Shown here: one piece after another, positions 35,974 through 43,930 of the stretch
How positions within the stretch are numbered: the first letter of the stretch is position 1
How the letters are laid out: every line of letters begins with the position of its first letter
Assembly (NCBI GenBank): GCA_902762305.1
Contig: CACWNW010000007.1
Location: 1-64,000 of the forward strand
Direction: 5' to 3'
DNA from: Fibrobacter succinogenes
GTDB lineage: Bacteria; Fibrobacterota; Fibrobacteria; Fibrobacterales; Fibrobacteraceae
DNA length: 64,000 nt
The notes under the pieces: generated by a model
Database searches by the model: none
Told to the model about the DNA's origin: nothing
The model's input: only the letters and a program-made list of their open reading frames with translations
Program-made: the position numbers and the translations under genes

Positions 35974-37227
35974 ATGAAATCAAATATCCTCAAAGTGCTG
36001 GCAGGCTTTGCGTTTGCCTCTATCCTCGCGGCATGCGGCGATTCCGACAGCAGCTCCACGAGCGCCGACAACACCGATGTGCGCGATTCGGTGGTTATCC
36101 GTGATAGCCTCAACTGGATCGACTCCATCCGCGTTATCGATAGTGTGCGAATCAAGGACAGCCTGCGCATCAAGTACAAGGATAGCCTGCTCATTCACTA
36201 CATCGATAGTCTTCGTTACGTCGATAGCACCCGCTACATTGACAGCATCCTCTTCAAGGATAGCACCCGCATACTGGACAGCATCAACCTCATCGACAGC
36301 CTGTACATCACGTTCATGGACAGCACCCGCCTCGTGGATAGCGTCATTACGCACACGCCGGAAGAATACCTGGGCAAATGCAACGCCAATAACGCTGGCC
36401 AGCTGAAGATTGCCGAAATCAATGGAGAAGACCGCTATTTCTATTGCGATATGGGAACGTACCTCTGGAGGAACGCTACCAAGCAAGAGAAAGATAGCGA
36501 CATCAACGACAGATACGTGAGGGACTCCCGTGTTACAGAGTTCATCCCAATAGATAGCGTTTTCCGCTTATTGCAGTCGGACGAAAAGATGATCGTGGTG
36601 TTGCGCCATGCGGAACGCGATGACGATATCACCGTGATGAGCGCATTGACGGAAACCGGAAGACTCCAGTCCCAGGCACTGGGGCGCAGGTTGCTCGGTA
36701 GCCCGGACATGTACTATGCGGGTTCGCAGTATTACCGTACCCACATGACGTACAACAATATCGCCATTGGGCACGGCGACCTCGATACGCTCGGCGATAC
36801 CTTGGCCGTGTTGAACAATGGCTGGTATATAAAGAACTACGATATCTACTATATGAGCCTCATTAGGGAAAATGACGATGGAAGAGGTGTCATTACCAAG
36901 TGGGCGGCCCAGGGCGGTTACACCGGCGCGTTCTACGATTTGGCTCCCCGTAGTTCCGAATTGATAGAAGAATTCCTTATCCCGGCATTGAGAAAATCCC
37001 TGAAGCAGGTCGGCATGTTCATTTCGCACGATGTGATGCTTATCCCGCTGGTATCGTATGTATCCGAAGGGAGAATTACGATACCATATTACCAAAAACC
37101 AGTGGAAGGCGACAATTGGCTGAACTACCTGGCCGGTATCGCGGTCATCCTCAAACCGGACGGCACCAAGAAGTTCTTTGCAGTCAAGAGTCTCGAATCG
37201 GGAACGATGAGACTCCCGGATGAATAA
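35974..37227 (+). CDS. Histidine-phosphatase lipoprotein on a repeat stalk
   Basis: A 417-residue lipoprotein with lipobox LAACG and a short Ser-rich linker. Residues about 37-125 are made of 6- to 7-residue repeats built on D-S (such as IDSIRVIDS), probably a rod or coiled stalk. The enzyme part follows: VLRHAER near residue 210 is the RHG catalytic motif, LTETGRLQSQALGRRL is the next conserved element, and FISHDVML near 349 holds the second His. The histidine-phosphatase branch and substrate are unknown. A strong ribosome binding site (AAAGGAG) precedes the ATG. It is a single gene, placed outside the cell membrane. Confidence 0.82.
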   Translation: MKSNILKVLAGFAFASILAACGDSDSSSTSADNTDVRDSVVIRDSLNWIDSIRVIDSVRIKDSLRIKYKDSLLIHYIDSLRYVDSTRYIDSILFKDSTRILDSINLIDSLYITFMDSTRLVDSVITHTPEEYLGKCNANNAGQLKIAEINGEDRYFYCDMGTYLWRNATKQEKDSDINDRYVRDSRVTEFIPIDSVFRLLQSDEKMIVVLRHAERDDDITVMSALTETGRLQSQALGRRLLGSPDMYYAGSQYYRTHMTYNNIAIGHGDLDTLGDTLAVLNNGWYIKNYDIYYMSLIRENDDGRGVITKWAAQGGYTGAFYDLAPRSSELIEEFLIPALRKSLKQVGMFISHDVMLIPLVSYVSEGRITIPYYQKPVEGDNWLNYLAGIAVILKPDGTKKFFAVKSLESGTMRLPDE

Positions 37228-37323
37228 GCAGGGACCTGCTGGGGCGTAACTAAAAAAAACGCCCGCAGAACCGACCTGCAGTTGACGGAACCACTCAATT
37301 TTCATATATTTGGCTCACCTAAC

Positions 37324-37396
37324 GGGGATATAGCTCAGTTGGTAGAGCGACAGGTTCGCAATCTGTAGGTCATGGGTTCGACTCCCACTATCTCCA
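37324..37396 (+). tRNA. tRNA-Ala (anticodon CGC)
   Basis: 73 nt, no encoded CCA. The acceptor stem GGGGATA/TATCTCC contains G3-U70, the alanine identity pair. The anticodon loop is TTCGCAA. Confidence 0.95.
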
Positions 37397-37400
37397 TGCG

Positions 37401-37429
37401 AAAAGGACGGCTTAACGGCCGTCCTTTTT
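37401..37429 (+). terminator. Terminator after tRNA-Ala
   Basis: AAAAGGACGGC pairs with GCCGTCCTTTT, with a T run. Confidence 0.85.
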
Positions 37430-37454
37430 CGTTTCCGCAATACAACCGGCGGTC

Positions 37455-38780
37455 CTAGAATTCCACCTTGACGCCCGCCTTGCCCGAGGTCAGCAGGCTG
37501 CTTCCCGGGAAGTAATCCTTGAGCGTATCCGGGAGCCAGTAGTTCAGGTACAGCTGCTCCACGCCCAGATAAAGGGTAAACCAGCTCGGGTTCCACTGGA
37601 ACATCAGGCCCCACGTTCCCGAGAACTTGCCCATCTTCTCGTACTCTTCCGACGCGCCGTCTATAAGAGCCCCGCCGAACAGATTGAATTTCGCCTCGAT
37701 GGAAATCCGGTTCCTGAACATATACGTGAGCTTCGCGCGCAAGGTCGGGCCGACCCAGCGGCTCCAGTAAGTCGAGAACTCCACCTCGGGAGGATCGGGA
37801 GGATTCTGCATGCTTTCCCATGCTTCCTGCTGCTTCGCCATGGCATCGTTGATGTACGTCCGGAGAATTCCATTCTTGGTATCGCCACAAACGGAATCGC
37901 CATGGTCCGCCACGCAGTTGGCCCAGTAGTTCTCGAACGGAATCACCGACCCGACATACTGGTCAACGCAATTACCCCACATGTCCCTCACGCAATCTGT
38001 GTTAGACTGCTCCACGAAGTCCAGGATATCCACCATGTAGTCGGCCTCGTACTTCGCACCGAGGTAAGCGCTCCAGCTGAACCCGAACGGCTCTGTCCTA
38101 TGCCATGCCACATACAGCGCAGCAGACGCGGGTCCGTCATCGCGGTAATAACCCATGGCAGCCGCCCCTACACGCTGCTTGTCAAACCTGTAGAAATCAT
38201 ATTCCAGCCAGCCGTACCCCGACAACTTCAAATTACCTTCGTCATTCACATTGAAGTCAAGCCCGACATCGAGAAGGAAGCTACTGCCGACAAGCGAGTA
38301 TTCCAGACCGGGAGCGAGAGTCCAGTCGTTCGTATCGAGCACAGGCATTTTGTCGTTGGCGAAGAACCATTCCGAAACAAACGCGACACCGAGCGAATGG
38401 ATCCAGTCCCCGACGCTGTAATCGACAAACGCGCTAGCCGAGGCGAACAAATCCCCGCCGTTCTCGGAAACCCTCCCGCGGCCGAACTCGGCATAGTGCA
38501 ACCCGTAAAATCCGACATCGCTCAAGAACCGGAAGGAGAACGATCCCGTATTGTCCGTCGTTATTCCGAGGGCTTCGTAGTATTGCTTGATAATTTCGCG
38601 GATTTCTTCGGTATATTCACCGCCGACAGCGGCCGCCCGTTCAAAATAGGCCAGAGCTTCGGGAATATTCTCCGCTTCTTCGGCCTGCATGGCGCGCATG
38701 TACAGTTCTTGCTGCGTATCCGCATGAAGCAGAGACGCCAAAACAAGAAGCAATATGGGAATAAACGCCAGCGGGCGCAT
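37455..38780 (-). CDS. Probable outer-membrane beta-barrel protein
   Basis: A 441-residue exported protein: signal peptide ending LLHA, a short TPR-like helical part (AEEAENIPEALAYFERA), then alternating aromatic/polar sequence typical of a barrel (SVGDWIHSLGVAF, YDFYRFDKQRVGAA, GVEQLYLNYWLP) and a terminal Phe. A loop with four cysteines (NTDCVRDMWGNCVDQ and NCVADHGDSVCGD) may carry disulfides. No family could be named. Start at 38780 chosen because it gives the signal peptide and overlaps the stop of the gene before (TAATG). Function unknown. Confidence 0.7.
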   Translation of the reverse strand: MRPLAFIPILLLVLASLLHADTQQELYMRAMQAEEAENIPEALAYFERAAAVGGEYTEEIREIIKQYYEALGITTDNTGSFSFRFLSDVGFYGLHYAEFGRGRVSENGGDLFASASAFVDYSVGDWIHSLGVAFVSEWFFANDKMPVLDTNDWTLAPGLEYSLVGSSFLLDVGLDFNVNDEGNLKLSGYGWLEYDFYRFDKQRVGAAAMGYYRDDGPASAALYVAWHRTEPFGFSWSAYLGAKYEADYMVDILDFVEQSNTDCVRDMWGNCVDQYVGSVIPFENYWANCVADHGDSVCGDTKNGILRTYINDAMAKQQEAWESMQNPPDPPEVEFSTYWSRWVGPTLRAKLTYMFRNRISIEAKFNLFGGALIDGASEEYEKMGKFSGTWGLMFQWNPSWFTLYLGVEQLYLNYWLPDTLKDYFPGSSLLTSGKAGVKVEF

Positions 38781-39241
38781 TACTGCTGCGGAGAAATCGG
38801 CCCAGGCCCATAGCAACCCCACGGGAAATAAATACAGGGGTTCACCGGATAAGCGGCCGGTGCATTGCCACGCATCGGATTCATAGCGTGAGAATCTGGT
38901 CTTTCGTAAAACGGCTGACGTTCGCGAGGCTGCATTTTTTGCGGTTTCCCCTCAAAGCGAGACTTCTCGTTCCGGTTTTTCGAAACGTCCTGGCGGATGA
39001 CCTGTTTCTCGGCGCTGGAGCTTTCCCTAATTTTGGTGAGGATCTGCTCGCGGGCCTGCTTGCGTTCAGCACGCATCTTCTGCCATTCTGCGCTTTCTTT
39101 AGCACCCAAATCAGGAGTCCCTCTAGAGACATCCAGTCTTTCGGCGGGGGTCGGAACACTGGATGCGGGCGCAGCGACACCACCGGCGAAAGACATCATC
39201 GCCGAGAGGGTCAATATCGAGATGAAAGCTGCGTACTTCAT
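38780..39241 (-). CDS. Small exported charged protein, function unknown
   Basis: A 153-residue protein with a signal peptide (ILTLSAMMSFA) and a helix-forming, highly charged middle (AEWQKMRAERKQAREQILTK). The tail is rich in Pro, Tyr and Gly and ends NPCIYFPWGCYGPGP, with two cysteines. AAGGA precedes the ATG. It is coupled to the barrel-like protein gene and may work with it in the envelope. Confidence 0.7.
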   Translation of the reverse strand: MKYAAFISILTLSAMMSFAGGVAAPASSVPTPAERLDVSRGTPDLGAKESAEWQKMRAERKQAREQILTKIRESSSAEKQVIRQDVSKNRNEKSRFEGKPQKMQPRERQPFYERPDSHAMNPMRGNAPAAYPVNPCIYFPWGCYGPGPISPQQ

Positions 39242-39412
39242 ACCCGTCCTTCTGCAAATTCCGTGCCAATGTTCCTTTTGGCTATCAATATAGGCTTTTT
39301 TAAGCCCTATATACCAAAATATAATTTAAATCCTTGAAAAAGCAAACGAAAAAAACGAGAGAAGCACCTTGTTTAGGACTTTTCGTTCCGCTTTTTCAAG
39401 CACCCCGTTTCA

Positions 39413-40867
39413 TCAGTTCTTAAAATCTTCTTTCTTCATGCCCAAGCGCTCCATGACCTCACGGAGGACCTTGCGGTCAATCCCGAGAATCGTGGCGGCA
39501 AGAGTGAGGTTCGCATTGCTGTCCTGCAGGGCACGGGCAATCACTTCGCGCTCCACGGCCTCGCGCGCTTCCTTCAGCGTGCGGGGGCTTTCCTTAGCCT
39601 CCTTCTGCACGTCGTCGAGCCCGATATCCTTGGGCTGTATAACGCCATGGACAGCCTGCACCAGGCCCTTCTGGATGCGGTTCTCGAGTTCGCGCACGTT
39701 GCCCGGCCAGTGGTAGCCCAGCAAAGCCTTCTCGGTATTGCGGCTCATCTTGAACTTGCCGCGACCATATTCCGCACTGTAGCGCTTGATGAATTCCTCG
39801 GCCAAGAGGACAACGTCCTGCCCGCGCTCACGAAGCGGCGGGATGGCAACCGGCATCACCTGGATGCGGAAGTAGAGGTCTTCGCGGAACCGCTTCTCGC
39901 GGACCGCAGCCTCGAGATCCACATGCGTCGCCGATATCACGCGCACGTTCACGGGAATCTCGCGGTTGTCACCCACGCGCGTAATGTGCTTCTCCTGCAA
40001 CACGCGCAAAAGCTTCACCTGCATGTTCATCGGAAGTTCGCCAATCTCGTCGAGGAATATCGTGCCACCGTCGGCCTCTTCGAAGAACCCCTTGCGGGTA
40101 TCGATAGCGCCGGTGAACGAGCCCCTCGCATGCCCGAACAGGAGGGATTCGATCAGGTGCTCGGGGATGGCCCCGCAGTTCACCGCAATGAACGGGCGGT
40201 CGGCACGCGGGCTGTGGTTATGGATAAAGCGCGCGAACACTTCCTTGCCCGTTCCGGTCTCGCCGCGGATAATCACGGGCAGCGGGAGCAAGGCAAGCTT
40301 TTCGGCCAGCGCGACCAGTTCCGCCATCGCCTTGCACGAATACACGATGCCGTCCTTACGAACAACGTTCTTGAGCACGTCGAGCGATTCCTTGTCGCGC
40401 AGGCGGTCGTAGGCGGCAAACGCGAACTTCTCGCACACTTCCACGAAGGCGTCGAAGAGCGCGCTGTCCTCTTCGGTAAAAGGTTCCTCGCGGGCGGCGC
40501 GCTGCAAGTACAGGTAGCCCGATTCGCTGTCGGGAGTACGGAACGGCGAAACCATGATGCTCGTGAGCTGGTTCTGGACGATGGACTTCGAGAGGTCGGC
40601 ACCGTCGTCGTCGAGCTGGTTCCACACGACGGCGCGCTTTTCGGACTTTGCCTGCTTTACCGCCGAAATGGAAATGCTCACCTGCTCGGGGTTCGAGAAG
40701 TGCAGCGGGTTCTCGCCCGAAATATCGAGCACCGCGGCATCCGCATGGAGCACGCCCTTCGCCACTTCGAGTATCTTCGAGAAAAGGCTCTCGGGCTGCT
40801 CCTCGTCGAGCAGCGTCTTCACCACATCGAGCATCTTTTCAGTCGCAAGCATCGATTCCGTTTTCAT
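39413..40867 (-). CDS. Sigma-54-dependent activator with GAF-like sensor
   Basis: An enhancer-binding protein of 484 residues: GAF-like N-terminus (about 30-155), AAA+ domain with GETGTGKE (Walker A), ESLLFGHARGSFTGAID (the GAFTGA loop reads GSFTGA) and GGTIFLDEIGELP (Walker B), then a Fis-type HTH at the C-terminus (LTLAATILGIDRKVLREVM). It has no receiver domain, so a ligand or another protein must control it. The start at 40867 has GGAG 10 bases upstream; 40897 is possible too. It is the last gene of a TPR lipoprotein/kinase/activator operon, 22 bases after the kinase gene. Confidence 0.92.
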   Translation of the reverse strand: MKTESMLATEKMLDVVKTLLDEEQPESLFSKILEVAKGVLHADAAVLDISGENPLHFSNPEQVSISISAVKQAKSEKRAVVWNQLDDDGADLSKSIVQNQLTSIMVSPFRTPDSESGYLYLQRAAREEPFTEEDSALFDAFVEVCEKFAFAAYDRLRDKESLDVLKNVVRKDGIVYSCKAMAELVALAEKLALLPLPVIIRGETGTGKEVFARFIHNHSPRADRPFIAVNCGAIPEHLIESLLFGHARGSFTGAIDTRKGFFEEADGGTIFLDEIGELPMNMQVKLLRVLQEKHITRVGDNREIPVNVRVISATHVDLEAAVREKRFREDLYFRIQVMPVAIPPLRERGQDVVLLAEEFIKRYSAEYGRGKFKMSRNTEKALLGYHWPGNVRELENRIQKGLVQAVHGVIQPKDIGLDDVQKEAKESPRTLKEAREAVEREVIARALQDSNANLTLAATILGIDRKVLREVMERLGMKKEDFKN

Positions 40868-40889
40868 TTTGCAACTACTCCGTTCAAGT

Positions 40890-42038
40890 TTATTCATCCG
40901 TTACACCGTTGTCGCCAGCACCTTCGAGTTCAGGCGTAGGCAGGGATTCGAGCAACATTCCCGAAACACCGCTGTCGCCGCCCGAGGAATCCTGCGCCTC
41001 GCCCACAATCGCGTCGAGCGACCTGGACTTCTGCAAGATGGAGGCTCCGGTCTCGTCAATCGAGGGTCCCCCGCGCGAAAACGCGAAGAACAGCGCCACA
41101 AGCAACAATATAAGTCCTAAAATACAAGCAAACGCAACCCGTTTTCGCCCCCCTGTGGGCTTTATCATCGCAAATTCGACGGGAAGGGCGCATGCACCCT
41201 CGGAACCGTGACCAATCGTTCCGATTTTTTCGGCGAGGGCGGCGACAGTCCCCGCCCGCAGGGTCTCCCATGCGACGCTCCCACCGGAGACCTTCCCGAA
41301 GGCAATCTCCAGCAGTTCGTCCAGTTCGTCGAAATCCTCCACGCGGTCTTCCGGATCGGCACGCAAGAGGCCCTTCCACAGGGGTTCGAGACACGAGAGT
41401 TCCTCCGCCTTCACGCCCCTGCCGTACAGGAGCGAAGTCGTATCAATTTCATCCACCAGCGACGCTGCACGCGCGTAAGACTCGAAGGTATCGCCCACGA
41501 CAAGGTCCACGCCCGCCACCAGGCGGTACAGGAGCATCCCCACGCTGTAGAGGTCGCTCTTCTCGTCGGGTGCCCTACCCTGGAAACGTTCGGGAGCCGC
41601 ATATGCGGGAGCCCCCGGCCCCACTATACCGCAGTCGATAACTACGGGAGTTCCGTCGGCGCAGACAATCACGTTCGAAGGATTCAGGTCCCCGTGATGC
41701 ACCCCGCACGACGCCAGCGCGGCCAGCGCCCGCACGACATCACGAACAAGGGAAATAGCAAAAGCGACAGGCAGCGCGCCCAGTTCCGCCGCGGGGATGC
41801 CATCCACGAAATCGTACACCAGGTAAGGCCTACCAGCCTTTTCGCCCGTCTCGCGCACCCGGTAGACGCCCCGGTCGTGCACCTGCGAAATGGCCTCGAT
41901 AGATGCGGCATCGAACCTCACGCCCGCGGCATACCACTTGAGCGCATATTCCCTACCCTGCGAAACGACCTTGTAAATCTCGGCCTCGCCGCCCCTGTGG
42001 AGCATAGCGCACTGGCTCACTCCGGCAAGGATACTCAT
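40890..42038 (-). CDS. Membrane-anchored Ser/Thr protein kinase-like protein
   Basis: A 382-residue kinase fold: Gly loop LHRGGEAEIYK, catalytic Lys34 (YALKWY), HGDLNPSN near residue 115 in place of HRD-KPxN, and DCG at 135-137 in place of DFG. A membrane segment (ACILGLILLLVALFFAF) near residue 305 leaves a short acidic outer tail. The essential Lys, both Asp and Asn122 are kept, so activity is possible; loss of the HRD Arg means activation-loop control would differ. Its start overlaps the stop of the TPR lipoprotein gene and the sigma-54 activator gene follows, so it could phosphorylate the activator. Confidence 0.82.
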   Translation of the reverse strand: MSILAGVSQCAMLHRGGEAEIYKVVSQGREYALKWYAAGVRFDAASIEAISQVHDRGVYRVRETGEKAGRPYLVYDFVDGIPAAELGALPVAFAISLVRDVVRALAALASCGVHHGDLNPSNVIVCADGTPVVIDCGIVGPGAPAYAAPERFQGRAPDEKSDLYSVGMLLYRLVAGVDLVVGDTFESYARAASLVDEIDTTSLLYGRGVKAEELSCLEPLWKGLLRADPEDRVEDFDELDELLEIAFGKVSGGSVAWETLRAGTVAALAEKIGTIGHGSEGACALPVEFAMIKPTGGRKRVAFACILGLILLLVALFFAFSRGGPSIDETGASILQKSRSLDAIVGEAQDSSGGDSGVSGMLLESLPTPELEGAGDNGVTDE

Positions 42039-42763
42039 AGTTCGCCTGCCCGCACCATCGCGCCGAGCGAATCCTCGGCAGCCCGCGTCCAGCGGGAAAG
42101 TTCAGCATCTTCGGGAACCGCCTCGTGGCCCATCGACCAGATGTCCCACGCCGACCCGATATCGCCCTCGGCCCAGTAGAGGTTTCCGAGGTTCAGGTAG
42201 GCCGAAGAGAACTTCGGTTCCTTCGTCACGATAAACGCATAAATTTTCTTTGCCTCCTCGACGCGCCCGAGATTCGAGAAAAGGAGCGCCTTGAGGTTGT
42301 AGCTGAAAAAGTTCGCGCTGTCGAGCCGGATAGAACGGTCCAGAAGCGGGAGCACGTTCGCATGCCCGTCCTTATACAGCGTCGCGCGCGCCAGATAGAA
42401 CAGCGCGGTAGAATAGGTACCCGAGATGCTTTCGGAGGAATCGACCTTCGAGAGGATGCGGAACTCGTTCACGGTCTTCTCCCACATTTCGAGAGTGGGC
42501 TGCTTGAGGCGTTCCTTGTCTTCGGCGATGGAGAAGTAGGCTAGCGCGAGGCCGTAACGTGCATCGCGATTCGCCGGTTCGTCGTCGAGCGCCTTCGAAA
42601 AGTTGGTTACGGCACGGTCAAAATCGCCGATGCGCAGGGCGGTATTCCCCCGCTCCACGCTCCGCTCTACACAGGCGGAAAAGACGGCAGCCACAAGCAG
42701 CAGCGCCGCCGCGTACAAAATACGCGAAAAAAGATGTGTTCGATGCCAAACACGCCTGTTCAT
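42035..42763 (-). CDS. TPR lipoprotein
   Basis: A 242-residue lipoprotein with lipobox FSAC and several TPR units (GNTALRIGDFDRAVTNFSKA, AYLNLGNLYWAEGDIGSAWD). TPRs mediate protein contacts, so it may be the outer sensor or scaffold of the operon. The start is the ATG at 42763, behind GAGGGG. Its stop overlaps the kinase start as ATGA. Confidence 0.85.
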   Translation of the reverse strand: MNRRVWHRTHLFSRILYAAALLLVAAVFSACVERSVERGNTALRIGDFDRAVTNFSKALDDEPANRDARYGLALAYFSIAEDKERLKQPTLEMWEKTVNEFRILSKVDSSESISGTYSTALFYLARATLYKDGHANVLPLLDRSIRLDSANFFSYNLKALLFSNLGRVEEAKKIYAFIVTKEPKFSSAYLNLGNLYWAEGDIGSAWDIWSMGHEAVPEDAELSRWTRAAEDSLGAMVRAGEL

Positions 42764-42869
42764 ACCCCTCAAAATACATTAAAAAACGGGAAAATGCGGG
42801 TCGCCCCCCAAAAAAATGCATTTTTTTGTTAGAAATCGACCAGGATTTATTAAGACGACGAGCGGTATA

Positions 42870-42897
42870 AAAACAAAACCCCAGCGCAAAGCCGGGG
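42870..42897 (-). terminator. Terminator of the DUF3332 gene
   Basis: CCCCGGC pairs with GCTGGGG on the minus strand, followed by TTTTGTTTTT. Confidence 0.8.
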
Positions 42898-42923
42898 TCC
42901 CGAAATTTCGTTGAAGGAACGAA

Positions 42924-43358
42924 TTACTTTTCGATGTCGTACTGGGCGACGAGTTCGCCGTTGGCGTCGAGGGCGCGGACGACGTTTTCATCGCGCTGGA
43001 GGATGAGGTTGGCCTTTTCACCCTTGGCGGACGTGAGTTCGACAGAGAGGGAGCCATCTTCGTTCTTCACGGCGGCAATGGAGTTGCCCTGAGCATCCTG
43101 CTCATAGTAGGAGTCACCAGAAGCGAGCGGGTTGGAGCCAGTCCAGAATTCAACAGTGTTGAGGACGAGGTAGTCGATGAAGTATGCGAAGCCGTAAACC
43201 GGGATCACATGCATGCCGAAGTGCACAATGGAGTTGAGCCACTTGTTACCAAGGGTTCCGTTCCACTTGTGGAGCTTTCCGAACAGTGCGTTGCTACCAT
43301 AGCAACCAGTGAGAGTAATCATGCCTGCGCAAACGAGAGCAGCGATACCTTTTTTCAT
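42924..43358 (-). CDS. DUF3332 lipoprotein
   Basis: A 144-residue protein of the DUF3332 family (PF11810), unknown function. Lipobox TLTGC; a conserved membrane-near region HVIPVYGFAYFIDYLVLNTV and the family hallmark EFWTGSNP. The C-terminal half is a small beta domain. AAGGAG precedes the ATG and a terminator follows, so it is a single-gene unit. Confidence 0.85.
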   Translation of the reverse strand: MKKGIAALVCAGMITLTGCYGSNALFGKLHKWNGTLGNKWLNSIVHFGMHVIPVYGFAYFIDYLVLNTVEFWTGSNPLASGDSYYEQDAQGNSIAAVKNEDGSLSVELTSAKGEKANLILQRDENVVRALDANGELVAQYDIEK

Positions 43359-43426
43359 TTTTGTACTCCTTGAGGGGGTTGAGTTTATCGTTTTACGACA
43401 GAAAAAATATAACTAAAAAAAAGATT

Positions 43427-43816
43427 TTAAACAGAAACTTTCGAAAATTTTTCGATTTTCTTGATAATCGTCACCGAATCCGGAAACAGCCTAAATTTTC
43501 GTAACTTCTTGAAACTCACCCATTTAGCGCAGTCATACCCCGTCAAGGCGGGCTTTTTTTCGTCAAAAAGCGCAAAAAACGCGAAAATTCGGCAATTTTC
43601 CACACAACTGGAGTCGAAAGCACCCGCCGGACGCACCTCACTCAACTTTACTGTAAGTCTGTCAAAAAAAGCACTTTCAAGGGTATTTTCGAGGGTTGCA
43701 TCGTCCTCAAGTTCCGCGGCCGGGAACTCCCAAAAGCCGGCATAGGACTGCCCCGCAGGCCTCCTGCATATAAGAAATTTCCCTTCGCGTTCGGCAATCC
43801 CGCAAGAAACCAGCAT
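43427..43816 (-). CDS. NUDIX-fold protein with a degenerate NUDIX box
   Basis: A 129-residue protein resembling MutT or the C-terminal domain of MutY. GFWEFPAAELEDDATLENTL sits where the NUDIX box begins (expected GG-K-E-x-GE), but the catalytic RExxEE block reads ESAFFD, so the magnesium-binding Glu residues are mostly gone. Hydrolase activity is therefore doubtful; a binding role is an inference. GAGG precedes the ATG. It diverges from the solute-binding protein gene. Confidence 0.7.
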   Translation of the reverse strand: MLVSCGIAEREGKFLICRRPAGQSYAGFWEFPAAELEDDATLENTLESAFFDRLTVKLSEVRPAGAFDSSCVENCRIFAFFALFDEKKPALTGYDCAKWVSFKKLRKFRLFPDSVTIIKKIEKFSKVSV

Positions 43817-43930
43817 AAATGCCTCATTTTTCGTATTTTATTGTAGATAATGTACAAATTATTATTTATTTTAGGCAAGGGGGGAAGCAACGGGATTGTC
43901 GTTCCAGCCCCTACTGGGAAAGGAAGAGAT

